Counted from the first letter of the stretch, positions 21,570 through 31,860 are shown. The stretch: DNA of 64,000 nucleotides from Kappaphycus alvarezii (GCA_002205965.3 NADL03000750.1:496001-560000); one strand, 5' to 3'. Translations and numbers: made by a program. The notes: generated by a model from the sequence alone, not told the origin.

Positions 21570-22930
21570 AATCGACTCGCACCCCTACAAATCTACCGCG
21601 CGGTCCCTTATCAACTATACTCCGGTTTCAAACACCAGTAACTCCTCGGAACTCCTAGACGGATCTGTTCTGTCACTTCTTTCAGCACCTCCTTCATCCT
21701 CTCCCTCTTTTGCAACAATTTATCCATCCATAACCCCTCCGTCTGTCTTCCTCAAGTCTTCCTCAAACAGGTTTGCGTACTAAGAGACCCAAGCCTCACT
21801 AATACATTACCTATTACTCCTTCAGGTATTGGCAACAATTCCTTGTTAAAGGGCATTCGATTTTCTACGCAGAATATGCGCGTGTTGAAATCAGAAAATA
21901 AACTACTCATTCCCGTTTCACCGCCGCTTGCAGACATCTTGAAACAGAAGAAACTCCCCCTCTTAATCACCGCATTGTCAGACTGGTCAATCTTGTGCAA
22001 CACAATTTTACATGTCTAACCAAGACAATTTTAATGGTGCATGCCTTGATATATGCGCACAAAAACATACACAGGACGCAATAAGGCTAAAGCACTCTGT
22101 GGCAAACGCAAACCATTAATTTTGCCTCAAAAGATAGGATTACAGTTCTGTTTGGTGATAATATCTCTATGAGCATTAAATAAGTGCCATTACGAAAACC
22201 AACCCCGGATGGCACATTCAGCGAACTGAAGTTTGACTTGGTTGACGCCGAGGTTTCTACTCATTGGATAGAACATATTGCGTGAACACAAATTGTCGCA
22301 TAAAACGTCGAAATACCCCCCGCAGCCGTAGCTATGGCTGGAAGCCCGTCCTTGTTCGACGCGAGCGCCACATGTTCCTCTAGTGGGATTTCTCAATAGC
22401 ACTCTACACAAAAACCTGAACTTAAGCGATTACACAAGCGTTTCTGGCAACCATTTTGCAAGAAAACTCTAAAACTACTTCAACGAATCAAGCCGACGAT
22501 ACTTCAGCTGAAAAAATCCGTACACTGAAATAAATAACAAAGGAATTCCATATGTAACAAATACAGCCGTGTTCCTCATCGCTTTCCTGTCACTCTTCCT
22601 TCCGAAGACTGTATTTTTAACCACTAAGTATTTCTTGACCTGGTCTGGCTCGAGAGCCAACCCGCCCTTCATGTTGCTGACCTTTACACAAAAGTTTTCG
22701 TTGTGATGTTGCTACCTGAAAAATCTACCATTAATATCTGGAAAACATTTCTCGTGTGTTGATTCGCTACATGTATTAGCTACCCTGAAATCTAAATTGA
22801 TCAAGATTGTGTTCTTCGAAGCGCTGAATCCGCCGCATTAGCCCAGTCAGCCGACATCGATGCTACAACTATCGGTAGTTCACTCCCATAACGCACTCGG
22901 AGCCGGGAACCGTTATCATGTCCCTCTAAG
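21570..22930 (+). other. Degraded protease/integrase region of C2
   Basis: Between gag and the pre-RT linker there should be a protease and an integrase. I see short frames only (for example 21,562-21,783, Ser/Pro-rich) and no secure catalytic motif. The region is probably internal sequence of C2 too decayed to read by eye. Confidence 0.35.
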
Positions 22931-22950
22931 CGGCATCGTCTTTAACATTA

Positions 22951-23400
22951 TTGGGGAGGTTCAAGAAGTGGACTGAAATATTTATTGCCTTCCAGCTCAC
23001 CGTTAAAGCAATGAACGACACCGCCGGTCCAGAAGGGCTCGTTTCATCCATGCTTGTCTTCAGCGCCATTGTAAGATTCATCCCGCACAAAACACCACTG
23101 TTATCCCATTCAGACTGGATGCGAGCCATGCAGAAAACACGCCTCAAATGGCCGAACATTCTGCTCATTTGAGAATGCAGCGTGCCTTACGGGACCACGT
23201 TCCGGCGACAACACACTACCTCGTGAACCCCGGCACTTCTATCTACATTTTTCATAAGGACTCTAAATAATGGTGTGGACCATTCACAGTAACTCGAAAA
23301 TTTGAGAGGGCCGTATGGGTTTAGAGACCATACAAGGAAGCTCAATATTCCATTGATCATGTACAACCCTTCACAAAGGCATGTGTAACTGGACTTCTCT
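22951..23400 (+). pseudogene. copia integrase C-terminal region / linker (C2)
   Basis: FQLTVKAMNDTAGPEGLVSS then MLVFSAI (22,990-23,060) matches the segment after the integrase core in this copia lineage ('AvKAiNDTaGp.GLvpslLVFG'). After a shift, ALRDHVPA, NPGTSIYIFHKDSK and CGPFTVTRKFE (about 23,180-23,300) match its 'R.al....GD.vLV......w.GPf.v' tail. Confidence 0.6.
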
Positions 23401-23479
23401 CTCATATATGTTGCTCTCTATCTAATCTGGTTATACCCTTAACGATCTATCGTGTACATCTAACAGAAGTTCTGTCAAC

Positions 23480-24110
23480 CAAACGACCCACGCAAGAACG
23501 AACTCCTTTTTATGGATGCTCTAGCAAGAGAGATAAAGGGACTATTGGGCCACAATATATTCAAAGTCGTTCTCCGTGAAGAGCTTCCATCTGATGCCAA
23601 CATAATTGGTAGCCACTTCACCCTCTCTATAAAGCATAATGGTACAGATAAGGAGATATAAAAGGCGCTATATTTTGTCCGGGCTTCAAGGACAAAGACA
23701 TCCACAAGTTTTTTCATCCAGTTACCATGCTAGGGCTCAGTTCCGTCCGGCTAATCCTGGCCCTCGCTTCCACTTTCGGATTCCAAATAAGGTCCCAAGA
23801 TGTGAAGCAAGCGTACGTCCAGTCCGCTGGTCAACTATTGCGAGATGTTTTCATCAGGCAGACGGAAGAACTAAGTTTCGTACCAAATCAACTAATCTAG
23901 TTTCTCAGCCCACTCTACGGCCTCACTGACGCATTAGACTACTGGTGCTCAACGATTACAAATCATTTTCGTCACGAACTTGACAATCAAAAATGCACTT
24001 TGGGTATCCGTCTTTTTATCATAATGATTCATGGGAAATTAGCTTGCCTGTCCAGGTACTTCGTTGACGACATCTTCCACGCAGGTAACCATAAGTTTTT
24101 GGAACATACT
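23480..24110 (+). pseudogene. copia reverse transcriptase (C2, disrupted)
   Basis: FKDKDIHKFFHPVTMLGLSS then VRLILALASTFGFQI and SQDVKQAYVQS (about 23,690-23,830) give 'qG..D..k..lvh.......s.R.lla.Aa..gf.i...DV.QAYlQS' with the first catalytic Asp. LSPLYGLTDALDYW (about 23,906-23,947) is the 'l..plYGL.da.d.W' motif after one stop. A further shift leads to YFVDDIFHAGNHKF (24,057-24,098), the YVDD box with an extra residue before VDD. The longest ATG-started piece, 23,728 onward, is only 59 codons. Confidence 0.75.
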
Positions 24111-24172
24111 AAAAAACAGAATACAAGTTTGATTACAAACCTCGTGACTTTGATGCATTCACCATCGCAGGA

Positions 24173-24903
24173 ATGCAGGGGGAAACAACACTGGACATCA
24201 TTAGACAATTTCAGACTGAATTTTTGCAACGTATCAAGCCTCCCTCTACTGATGCGTCATTTCAAGAATTTTGCTCACTACGACAGAGACTTCAGTGGAT
24301 TGTTCATAGCTGCCCTGATTTTGCTTGCGCAGTTAATAAGGCTTCGCAAATCACTGCTGACAATTTTGGACCATCCTATATCACTTTCATCAACAAGAGT
24401 GTCTGCCAAGGTCAAATTTACCCCGAAAGAGGAATCCGCCCAAGCCAGATAAAAAACTACCTTTACATCCGCGTGTATACTGATGGCAGCTTTGGAGATT
24501 ACGACGACTTGTCTACCCGAGTATGCTTCATCGTTTTTCTCTGTGACAAGAATAGGAGATGTAACATTCTACATTTCAGTATCCACAAGTCTCGCTTTGT
24601 GGTGTATTCTGATCTCGGAGGCGAAAATTCGCATTTGTTGATGAAATTGATTTCGCTTTAGCCGTGCAAAACGATCTCAAGAAGACGCTGGACTACAAGC
24701 TTCAAGTACGTAGGCTCATTGACTCCAAGCCTCTCTTTGATGTGATTGTTAAGAACACGACTGCAACTGAAAAGCGACTCATGGTGGATATACAAGCTCG
24801 ACGTGAGCTTTATGCAAGATTTGAAATCAGCAACGTTGCTTGGATTCGGATTGAGTTCAAGCCAGCATATGCTCAAACTAAGGTCAAAGAGAACTCAAAA
24901 TAA
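24173..24903 (+). pseudogene. copia RNase H and polyprotein C-terminus (C2)
   Basis: LRQRLQWIVHSCPDFACAVN (about 24,280-24,340) is the 'g.L.Wla..tRPDi..avn' connector. YTDGSFGDYDDLSTRVCFIV then FLCD (about 24,477-24,548) is the RNase H start with Asp and DD-S, followed by HKSRFVVYSDLGGE ('KSrRV.rS.l.gE'). After a shift the frame to the stop at 24,903 reads LIDSKPLFDVIVKNTTATEK, RLMVDIQARRELYARFEISN and FKPAYAQTKV ('TDSk.LFDvi.k...tTEKRLmiDi.a.re.y...eis...w......PADalTK'). Only one frame change is needed across about 700 bp, so this is the best preserved stretch of C2. Confidence 0.8.
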
Positions 24904-24909
24904 TTGGTA

Positions 24910-25585
24910 GTGGAACTGTGGACCATGCCATCAAGCAATGCGTCATACGCCATGGTTTGGCATTCGCTGACTAGTATCTTTCGCAGCTCTGTTTCTATCG
25001 AAGGAGAGGGAGTGTGGAGAAATAAATCATTCTCCGTAGTTATCAACTCTTGCTCTCTACTAATATACTGTATATTTTAGAAGGGCACTGTGTATACAGT
25101 ATCTTTAACCGGGCCTTATTTCAATTGTGGGCCAGCTCCTTAGCAAGAATCCCTGAATCAAAGGAGTCATCACTTGTTACACAGCATGTTTAAAGAGTGC
25201 CACCTCTATCTTTGTAGCTGAATTATCAACTGGAACAACTACACTAGAAGCATCAACATTGAGCTTCTATAATATTTTAGCTGGATCTAGTTCTACTAAT
25301 GGCCCCGACTCCTCAGCCGAAACCACTGCTCTCGGAAGGTCACTATCAGACTCAATGTATTGACAGGCGATGTTTTAGGACTTTTGAATAGGTATTAAAG
25401 ATATTCTCAAAAGCTGTAACTCGGCAATTGAGAGGCACAAGATCAAGTACATAAAAAGCAGCCTTTTCAACCAAACCACCCAACCAAATCAATTTAAAAC
25501 CAGAATATTTGACCACGTACAATCCAATGCTGCAGCAGCCAATTCAAACCGTGAAAATAAATACTGTCAGATATATGAGAAAGGG
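24910..25585. other. Spacer between C2 and C1, nothing secure
   Basis: Directly after the C2 stop. May contain the C2 3' end and the C1 5' end, but no LTR-like direct repeat was recognised. Plus-strand frames include Ser/Thr-rich sequence near 25,200-25,350 that could be C1 gag. Confidence 0.35.
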
Positions 25586-25689
25586 TTTCATGCAATTATA
25601 AAGTACTTTTGGGATATTAACGACCCTCGTAAAAAGCTCCTCCTAAAGTACAACAAGAAAAAGAAACATCCAAGGAGTGACGACCGGAA

Positions 25690-25845
25690 AATGATGTTGA
25701 AAACGGAAACCCGGGGAAAAAGGATAAAAATGTCGCAAATGTCGATTGCATTGTAAATCGAGCGAGTATGATGCTCGATTCCGGAAAGACTGCTCATATG
25801 GTCGACAATGTTGAGAAGCTTCGAGACAGGAAAAATGCGATGTAA
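25690..25845 (+). pseudogene. copia gag end and protease (C1)
   Basis: KKDKNVANVDCIVN leads to MMLDSGKTAHMVDNVEKLRD (about 25,768-25,827). LDSG.TaHM is the copia protease active site with the catalytic Asp. The frame stops shortly afterwards, and the LTR-like unit begins at about 25,865, so the rest of the protease is not adjacent. Confidence 0.75.
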
Positions 25846-25864
25846 GAATTTGTCTCAGAGACTG

Positions 25865-27333
25865 ATAGGGATGAATTGGCAGGGGAAGAGATCTTCAGAA
25901 CCAACTACCCCGAGAAGGAGGTGTTGACAGCGACAAACGTGCTACCGTGGTAAAGTTGAACAAATAAAAAGGAGTGGATAGGGAAGACAGTTGAATGGGC
26001 TACAAGAAGGTATGGAAGGGGCAGGTTCTACCACCTATGCTTATTAACTAGCGTAAAATAAATGCTTCTTGGGTCTGAAGTTGACTCTCCACTTCCTAAC
26101 TCTTTGGGACTGGGCTTGAAGTTGTCTGCCAACTTGCTTGACCTCTTCACGAGGAAGCAGTGTTCTCAGCTTATATAGAATTTTGGCTACCCCTAAAGTC
26201 CGAACAAAACTACACAAGGTACCAGTAAGTGCACAGAAACAATTTGTGTGGATGATATACTCTAAACAAAAGATACTTAAGAAACTAACAATCAATGAGG
26301 TCCTCTTATTTCCCATTCTCTAAATCAGATCCAAACAACTCCTCTGAAATATCCATGCTGTCGAAGCAGTCCCCACAACTTTCTGCGAGCGTCTCATAGC
26401 TCTCTATTCCCTCCTGGGAGATATCTAAACTCCTAAAGATATCTCCATCCGGTTCCAGCGTCGGCACCACTTGTTCCATACTCTCCCGTCTAGGCCTCAC
26501 CAGTCCAACACTTTCCAAGCCCCCTGTTCCCTCATCCACCTCTTCCTCATCCCCGTCCTCATCATCCTCCTCCTCCTCCTCTTCCTCCTTTTCCTCCTCT
26601 CCATCCTCCCCATCCTTCCCCTGAGTCTCGTATACTAGCTCAGGGGCTAACCATTTCTCGAAGGACTCCCCGCTCTCCTCCTCGACTTTCTCAGTCTCAT
26701 CCTCACTTACCTCCCTCGCCTCTTCTTCTATCAAGAGTCGGCGAACGAACGCGATGATTTTCTTCTTTGTTTGCCGTCGGATGTAGTCGTCGGCATCGGT
26801 TGGCCCGTAGGCGGCGAGACGGAGGCCATTGATGGGACGGGAAGGGCAGTTTTTGGAGATAAGGACAGAGGGGCGATTTTACGTCATATTTCTGGGAAAA
26901 TAGTGAGCAGGGTGTGTGGGGGGGGAGGAATGATGAGCAAAATGATCGGGGACGTTTAAAACTTGGAATAAAGGGGTTTAAATAGGCTCCCGGGGCAGGT
27001 TCTATAGATTAGGAATAGGTAAAATAATCTGCAAGGGATTTTGTAGTAGTGCATTTGCGACCTTTTCTCAAAAAAAGCGAAGTTGGAGGAGGAGGTAAGC
27101 AAAAAGGGAAAAAGAACTTGATTCGGGATCGATTCAGAGGAGCAGATATAGTATAAAATATCTAGATAGAATGGAAGTAAATTTGGAGAGGACCGCGGTA
27201 ATGATAAGCGAGGTTCAGGGAGGACGAGGAAGGACCGGAACTATAAGCAAATTTGGACAACGAGGTAGTACAGTAAGCTAAAGGTCTGTAGATGACGGCG
27301 ACAAAAAATCCGTTTCTTTCAGCACGCGCCTAA
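25865..27333 (-). mobile_element. LTR-like unit, copy 1, inserted in copia C1
   Basis: Nearly the whole stretch is repeated, in the same orientation, at about 59,905-61,395. The core has plus-strand ends TGTTGACAGCG (25,922) and GCGCCTAACA (27,333). Read on the minus strand it is TGTTAGGCGC...TGTCAACA, the TGTTA...AACA ends of an LTR. Homology between the copies stops sharply at CCTAACA but extends about 57 bp past the other end (CCTCCTTCTCGGGGTAGTTGG...), as expected if LTR plus leader were copied. It carries a conserved acidic open frame. No target duplication was seen. Confidence 0.6.
26306..26905 (-). CDS. Acidic protein open frame in LTR-like unit, copy 1
   Basis: The open frame has no ATG near its start; it opens after a stop near 26,880. 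Order of parts: a basic helical segment YGPTDADDYIRRQTKKK with RRLLIEEEAREV; then KWLAPELVYE; a long Glu/Asp run (about 30 residues, encoded by the CCTCCTCCT-rich tract near 26,560); then EPDGDIFRSLDISQEGIESY and CGDCFDSMDISEELFGSD. The partner at 60,369-61,010 keeps all these blocks with many substitutions and length changes in the acid run that do not break the frame. That suggests the frame was under selection. An upstream exon may supply the start. Function unknown; the acid run resembles nuclear or chromatin-associated proteins, but that is only a composition argument. Confidence 0.45.
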
Positions 27334-27339
27334 CACAAT

Positions 27340-28430
27340 CCTCACTAAAACCTATAGTCAAAGAAATAGAAGCATTTAATGGTAAGAGCGAATCCTAAGA
27401 GTCATCTGTGAACAGAGAACCCCTTGAAACTTCAGAAAATTATGATTGTAATGGACGAATTTTAGTTTCTGAGAGAGCAATTGATACGGAAGCAGGAATT
27501 GAATTTGCTTCTGACTGTGAAAGCGCTGGAAATGTGAGCAAATTACTTACATCATCTCTGCTCTCAACAACATCTCGACAGTGCGACGTATGGCATCATC
27601 GCCTTGCTCATCAAGGGTCATCGGCAATTATCAGGAAAATTATCACGCAAGGCACGTTGCCAAAGGCTTCTATATACTCCAAGGCTGAGCCATGCGTCCT
27701 TGGGAAATATCGAAAGTCCAATCCTGGCAGTATCACAAAGATGGATAAACCAGATCATTTACACGTTGATATTAAAGGCCAGATTAAGCATACTTTTCCC
27801 CGTGGAGATAATACATTGTTAAATTCGTTGATGAGGCTACGCGTTTCGTTTATGCGAATCACACAATTCACAAGTCTGATGCAAACCAAGCTCTTCTGGA
27901 CTATATAAAATGGTTCGGGCGTGAGGCAGAAACCACTATGAATTCCATACATTACGATGACAGTAGGGAGTTTTCCCACGGATAGAAGGTCCCAGAGGTG
28001 AATGGAGCTAACAAAGCTCTAACTTCGAGCCACACTCCTGCATCAAATGGCCTTGTAGAGCGGACTCATGGTGTCATTTTAATGCAGCACGCGCTTCTCT
28101 ATCAGCGTCAAAAATTCCTCTGGAAAAATTCCTCTGGAATTTTGGCCATGTACAGTTAAGCATGTTGTGGAAGGTAAGAATGGAATCCCTCACAAAATGG
28201 GTTTATAACCGCAATAGGCTTTATTTACTTTAAAATCTCCATCTATAACGCACATGCGTGTGTTTGGGTACCCAATGAGCAACTTAGTTGATCCTGTGAA
28301 GAAGTTAAAACCTGACAAGTTCACTTCTTAATAGCTAATAGGATCAAGCTTGGTCATGAGAAAGGGGGAGTGTATTTTATTCTTATCCAATCGAATTTAA
28401 TCAGGACAAAACACGTTACGTTCTTTTCGA
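27340..28430 (+). pseudogene. copia GAG-pre-integrase and integrase (C1, disrupted)
   Basis: The 27,408-27,908 frame contains CDVWHHRLAHQGSSAIIRKI (27,581-27,640), the 'WH.RLgH' zinc-binding start, then EPCVLGKYRKS ('C..C..gK', second Cys intact only in part) and HLHVDIKGQI ('h.D..Gp', first catalytic Asp). In other frames YDDSREFSHG (about 27,953-27,982) is the second core motif and NGLVERTHG (28,046-28,072) the third, with the catalytic Glu. After a stop, MRVFGYPMSN (about 28,255-28,284) fits 'rvFGc.....' and KLGHEKGGVYFIL (about 28,350-28,380) fits 'iGY..gs.gyri'. Confidence 0.75.
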
Positions 28431-28439
28431 ATGAATTCT

Positions 28440-29155
28440 CCGGATTGGATTAATTGAAAAATCTAGCGGCAAGCTCTCAGAACCCTCTGCCTAAAAAGGA
28501 ACAATGGGGAGAGCTGTGGAAGATTCATGCTGGTTCGGACTCAAGAGATAATAGAGAGATGCGAACGGAAGGGTCAAGTAACTGGACTCAAATAACTACA
28601 CATCCCTCGAATATTTTCAGGACTCGGAACAAATTCCTTTTGGTGATGATGCCGCAAATTCGTAGAAGAAAATGTAATTCTTGGTTCCAAGCGCGCGCTT
28701 TTTCAGGGGAGTACTTCCCTGGGGTAATGGACAAGCTCGGTTGTCCACGGCTCATTATTTCAGGGAAATTGTTCCCGGAGTAATCGGCAGCTGGGGACTT
28801 GCACGAATCAACTTACCGAACGGGGTAGAGATCATACCCAGGTACCGGGAGGAAGAGCGTGGTTGCGTGGTGCAAGGTTGGTATTTGGGTTGGTTCTTGT
28901 TATTCAAATCGTTGCTTCCTCTGCTCCCGTAAGAGCAGATTGATGTTCTTTTACAGTTTAATATCTAAATAGGGATTACTGTATGAAATTGGGCACCCGT
29001 GGAGAGGATGAGGTTAGAATGAAATGATTTGATGCGGGGACTAAATGAGAAGAGTGAGACACCAAATTATTTCATCAAAGTGAATCAAGGAGTGTCAATT
29101 TGGAATTTGATTATTATGGCGGTGATTCACGACAGATGACGTAGCGCACAAAATA
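28440..29155. other. Insertion or linker inside C1 with tandem small hairpins
   Basis: Between the integrase end and RT start. 28,690-28,790 carries two related hairpin units (TTTTTCAGGGGAGTACTTCC and ATTTCAGGGAAATTGTTCCC, each followed by a GTAAT(G/C)GG word) with GGACAAGCTCGGTTGTCC between them. The 28,454-28,783 open frame is Ser/Arg-rich and unidentified. Confidence 0.4.
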
Positions 29156-29159
29156 AGGG

Positions 29160-29711
29160 AGAGCTTTCAGACAGAGATAAGAATTCAGGTCTACGACGGT
29201 CCATATCCACCAGTGATAAGCCAAAGCTAGAGGAAGCAATGTCAAGTGAGGAATGTGAGTTCGGGAAACAGGCAATCGGGGAAGAACTTGAGCCTTTAGA
29301 CAGCAGTAAAGCTTGGAAACCTAACCCAGAGATCCCACCTCCGGCGAAAGAACAACTTCCGTCGGCATTTATTCTCAAATTGAAACGAAATTCATAATTT
29401 TTGTCTGCTCGCTTCTGCTCGCTTCAACTCCTGACTGGTTGCCAAAGGTAATATACAGCGCGCAGACGGGATTGGATCCTCCGAGTATTACGCTCCTGTC
29501 GTCTGCATAGGAATAGTCCGTGTGGTGTTTTTTATCTGCATCATTTGGCTGTCATCGGCAACAAATGGATGTCAACAGGGTGTTCTTATATGCAGACCTC
29601 CCATTAGATACGCCCTTATGGATCAAACTCCCAAATATTAGGGGAATTCCTGGGGCTGATGGAAGTATATTAAGATTGCTTAAGAGTCTCTTGGTCCTAG
29701 ACAAGCTCTAA
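29160..29711 (+). pseudogene. copia reverse transcriptase, N-terminal half (C1)
   Basis: KPKLEEAMSSEECEFGKQAI (about 29,217-29,276), then EELEPLDSSKAW and LPSAFILKLKRN, is the start of the copia RT domain ('P.s..eA...e...W..Ai..E...l..n.tW...........wvfk.K'). A stop and a shift follow, then GIGSSEYYAPVV ('g.dy.etfaPV', about 29,469-29,504) and, in the frame from 29,520, RQQMDVNRVFLYADLPLD with KLPNIRGIPGADGSILRLLK ('hqmDV..AFL.g.l...iym..P........v..L.ks'). The catalytic Asp of DV is present. Confidence 0.8.
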
Positions 29712-29757
29712 ACTATGATACAGTAGGTTGCGAACATCCTTCAAATAGATTGGCGTT

Positions 29758-29948
29758 ACACGCTGCAGCAGCCGTCATGTCCAATGCGGCTTGCTTGATG
29801 GCTGGCCTGAAGGTAGCATTTTAGGGAGCGAAGTTCCTTCCCCATTACCGTGTCGGTATACCCTTTTTGAGTCGATTGTGGGTGTCTGGAATCCCATGGA
29901 TAGATCGGATATATCTTCCAAGAGTAAAACACCCAAACCTTCCCCCCG
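29758..29948 (+). mobile_element. Family A short element inside copia RT
   Basis: The insert begins ACGCTGCAGCAGCCGTCATG and ends with the shared module (GGATATATCTTCC, AAGAGTAAAACACCC, AAACC, C-run). CGTTACA lies directly before it and again directly after it, consistent with a 7-bp target duplication. A nearly full-length copy in reverse orientation is at 43,256-43,446. No terminal inverted repeats and no coding capacity were seen. Confidence 0.65.
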
Positions 29949-29959
29949 TTACAGAGCTG

Positions 29960-30062
29960 CAGATGTATGAGTTTGTGTTCATTTTGAAGTGGAAAACACA
30001 GACCTTTGTCTCTATAACTTATGCTACGTTGATGATATGGCTTTATTTGGATCACAACTGAA
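29960..30062 (+). pseudogene. copia RT YVDD box (C1)
   Basis: Beyond the family A insert the frame reads ENTDLCLYNLCYVDDMALFG (about 29,990-30,049), the catalytic YVDD with its flanking hydrophobic strand. This shows that the insert split one RT gene. The copia sequence ends within a few codons, where the LINE tail starts. Confidence 0.75.
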
Positions 30063-30065
30063 CTC

Positions 30066-30805
30066 ATGCCATCAAAGTCCGATAGGTTGTTCTTGTCCGC
30101 GGCAGCACACAACCGAGCACAGCTCCCCTCCGTGCGCACATCCTCCGCCTCCTCTGTTTCTACTTCGCTTCCTCACCCCAACCGCGGTACGTACATGTCC
30201 TCTTCTGCGTGGAAAGTCGCTCTGGCTCTCCGTCTCTGCATCGCGCTATTCCCTGGATTTACTTGCTGTCCGGTCTGCTCCAGGCTCTCGGCCGACATCG
30301 CACCGGTCTTAGATCCAAGCGGTCAGCACGAGTTGACCTGCAAATACGAAGACGGAATGACTCCTCTACACCACGTCCTCCGTAACGTTCTTGCCCGCTA
30401 TTCTAAGGAAGGAGATCGTCGCCTTCGTCGAGCATCCGCTCCTCTACGAGGTTCCCAACTCGTCTTGGCATTCGTAGTCCCCTGCGATACGAATGTACAT
30501 TTACATACCCACTGCATACGGGCTTCACAGTACCGATAATGGCCGTCGTCGATGTTATTGTTGCCCACCCCTCTGCACGCCGCCACATCTCGCCAAGTAC
30601 GGTTACCGCAGGCGCTGCCGCGACATTCACAAAGCTCGATAAACATCGTCATTACGGCACTTACTGCAACCAAAACGATAGCCTCCTCTCCCCCGTCGGG
30701 ACTGATATCTATGGCGCCTTGGCGATGACGGCAAGGGTTTTTTCCGCCGCCTTGCTTCCTTCGCTGCTTCCCGTCGTGGTTCCTCCCTCAACAGGAGCTC
30801 CGTGA
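30066..30805 (+). pseudogene. LINE C-terminal domain: zinc motif plus restriction-like endonuclease (fragment 1)
   Basis: CCPVCSRLSADIAPVLDPSG then QHELTCKYEDG (about 30,265-30,355) gives Cys-x2-Cys...His-x3-Cys, followed by HHVLRNVLAR in the place of 'RHN.vRd.l'. After a shift the frame from 30,539 opens with VVDVIVAHPSARR ('DV.V..P') and later YGTYCNQNDS and DIYGALAM. This order is typical of the tail of LINEs with a restriction-like endonuclease (R2, CRE and Utopia-like groups) and of similar RT proteins in protists. Only the tail is present, as expected for a 5'-truncated LINE insertion. Confidence 0.55.
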
Positions 30806-30965
30806 CTTTGTTACCCGTTTTGCGTTTAGTATCCAAGTAATGCAGGCGCGACAGGTTTCCACCCGTCGCTCGCATCCGTAGTTAATTTATGAATACCATC
30901 CGCACATTTTGTGCAACATTGTACAACCCATAAAGATTTACCACCAATTTTTTCTCCCAATAAAG

Positions 30966-31040
30966 GATGCACTATTGATTTAGCATTAAACATTGCTTTC
31001 GCTTTCAAAGATGCACTATTGCGTTAGCATTTAAACATTT
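30966..31040 (+). repeat. Two tandem copies of a 44-bp unit
   Basis: GATGCACTATTG starts at 30,966 and at 31,010. Each is followed by a TTAGCATTAAACATT or GTTAGCATTTAAACATT version. Local tandem duplication; the second copy is partial. Confidence 0.6.
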
Positions 31041-31860
31041 CTTGTAGCTGGGACACATCGAGTATGCCTGGACAGAAAAAGCACAGACTTGAAACTACTA
31101 TTTCAACTTGGAGAAAAGTAATTCTAGCTCTTATCATAGCTAGTCTGGAATTGTCGGAGTCCAAAATTTGGTTTACTTAAGTTTAGCTCTCAATTGGCAT
31201 GCCCTAGATCTACGCAGTACTCCCAGGCATTGGCGCATTGGACGCACCCTAGCTATGTGAATCGATGCACCTGCTAGCGTTATAATAGTCCAAAATGTGC
31301 TTGCTTCCGCCGCTTGTATTACAAAATTTACAAGGTCAATAACCAGTTTTGGACTACTAAAAAGAACGGCCGGACATTATTAGCCCGTGAAAGCCCTTGG
31401 TTTTTAATCTCTTCCACAATCGACCAGCTTAATATCTCGAGAACTGCTTCGTATTTCATAGTACAATACAGATGGAATGTTCTACATTGAAATTCCATGT
31501 ACACAGAAATTGACCATGTATCATTTTCTGGATGGAAGCATTTGCATTCGACGGCGACTTCGACCTGAGCACTTTCGCTACTAGTCGAATCAAGCGGAAT
31601 CTGGTTAGCGATTTAAAGGCTGCTGCTCGCAAATTTTGAGCGGACAGGTAACGAAAAGCTATTCTGCTATATGGGGAAACGCCGGGTTTATCTTTTAACG
31701 GATGTTTGGCAGAACCCAGTCAACTTTTATTGCGGTGTGCCTGTTTGGTACGCGTGTTGGGTTAATTCAGAGCACTTTGTGCGCAGTCACAGGCGAAAGA
31801 TGCTTGTGTTTGATTCTAGCGCTGCAGGCGAAGGCCATTAAAAAGCTTCAATTGTCCATA
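31041..31860. other. No recognised gene
   Basis: Short open frames only (for example 31,702-31,893). Nothing with homology I can name. Confidence 0.5.

Larger units (their letters stand above)
20402..24903 (+). mobile_element. Ty1/copia relic C2
   Basis: Gag with a zinc knuckle, a poorly preserved integrase region, RT and RNase H occur in copia order over about 4.5 kb on the plus strand. The lineage is the same as C5 (minus strand, 55.9-59.6 kb): both have the linker leading to RT, a 'DVxQA' palm motif and a 'LFDVI...TxEKR' RNase H end. No LTR pair was identified. Confidence 0.75.
25588..30062 (+). mobile_element. Ty1/copia relic C1, interrupted by other insertions
   Basis: Plus-strand copia pieces appear in order: protease (25,740-25,850), GAG-pre-integrase and integrase (27,340-28,430), RT start (29,160-29,711) and the YVDD box (29,990-30,056). 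They are separated by the LTR-like unit (25,865-27,333) inside the protease region and a 190-bp family A repeat (29,758-29,948) inside the RT. A LINE tail cuts in right after YVDD at about 30,065. The 28,440-29,150 stretch may be a further insertion. Confidence 0.75.

Noticed and set aside
29756..30139. A 127-codon minus-strand open frame overlapping the family A insert
   Set aside because: It is the antisense of the repeat and of copia RT, in which the plus-strand motifs (QMDV, YVDD) are convincing.
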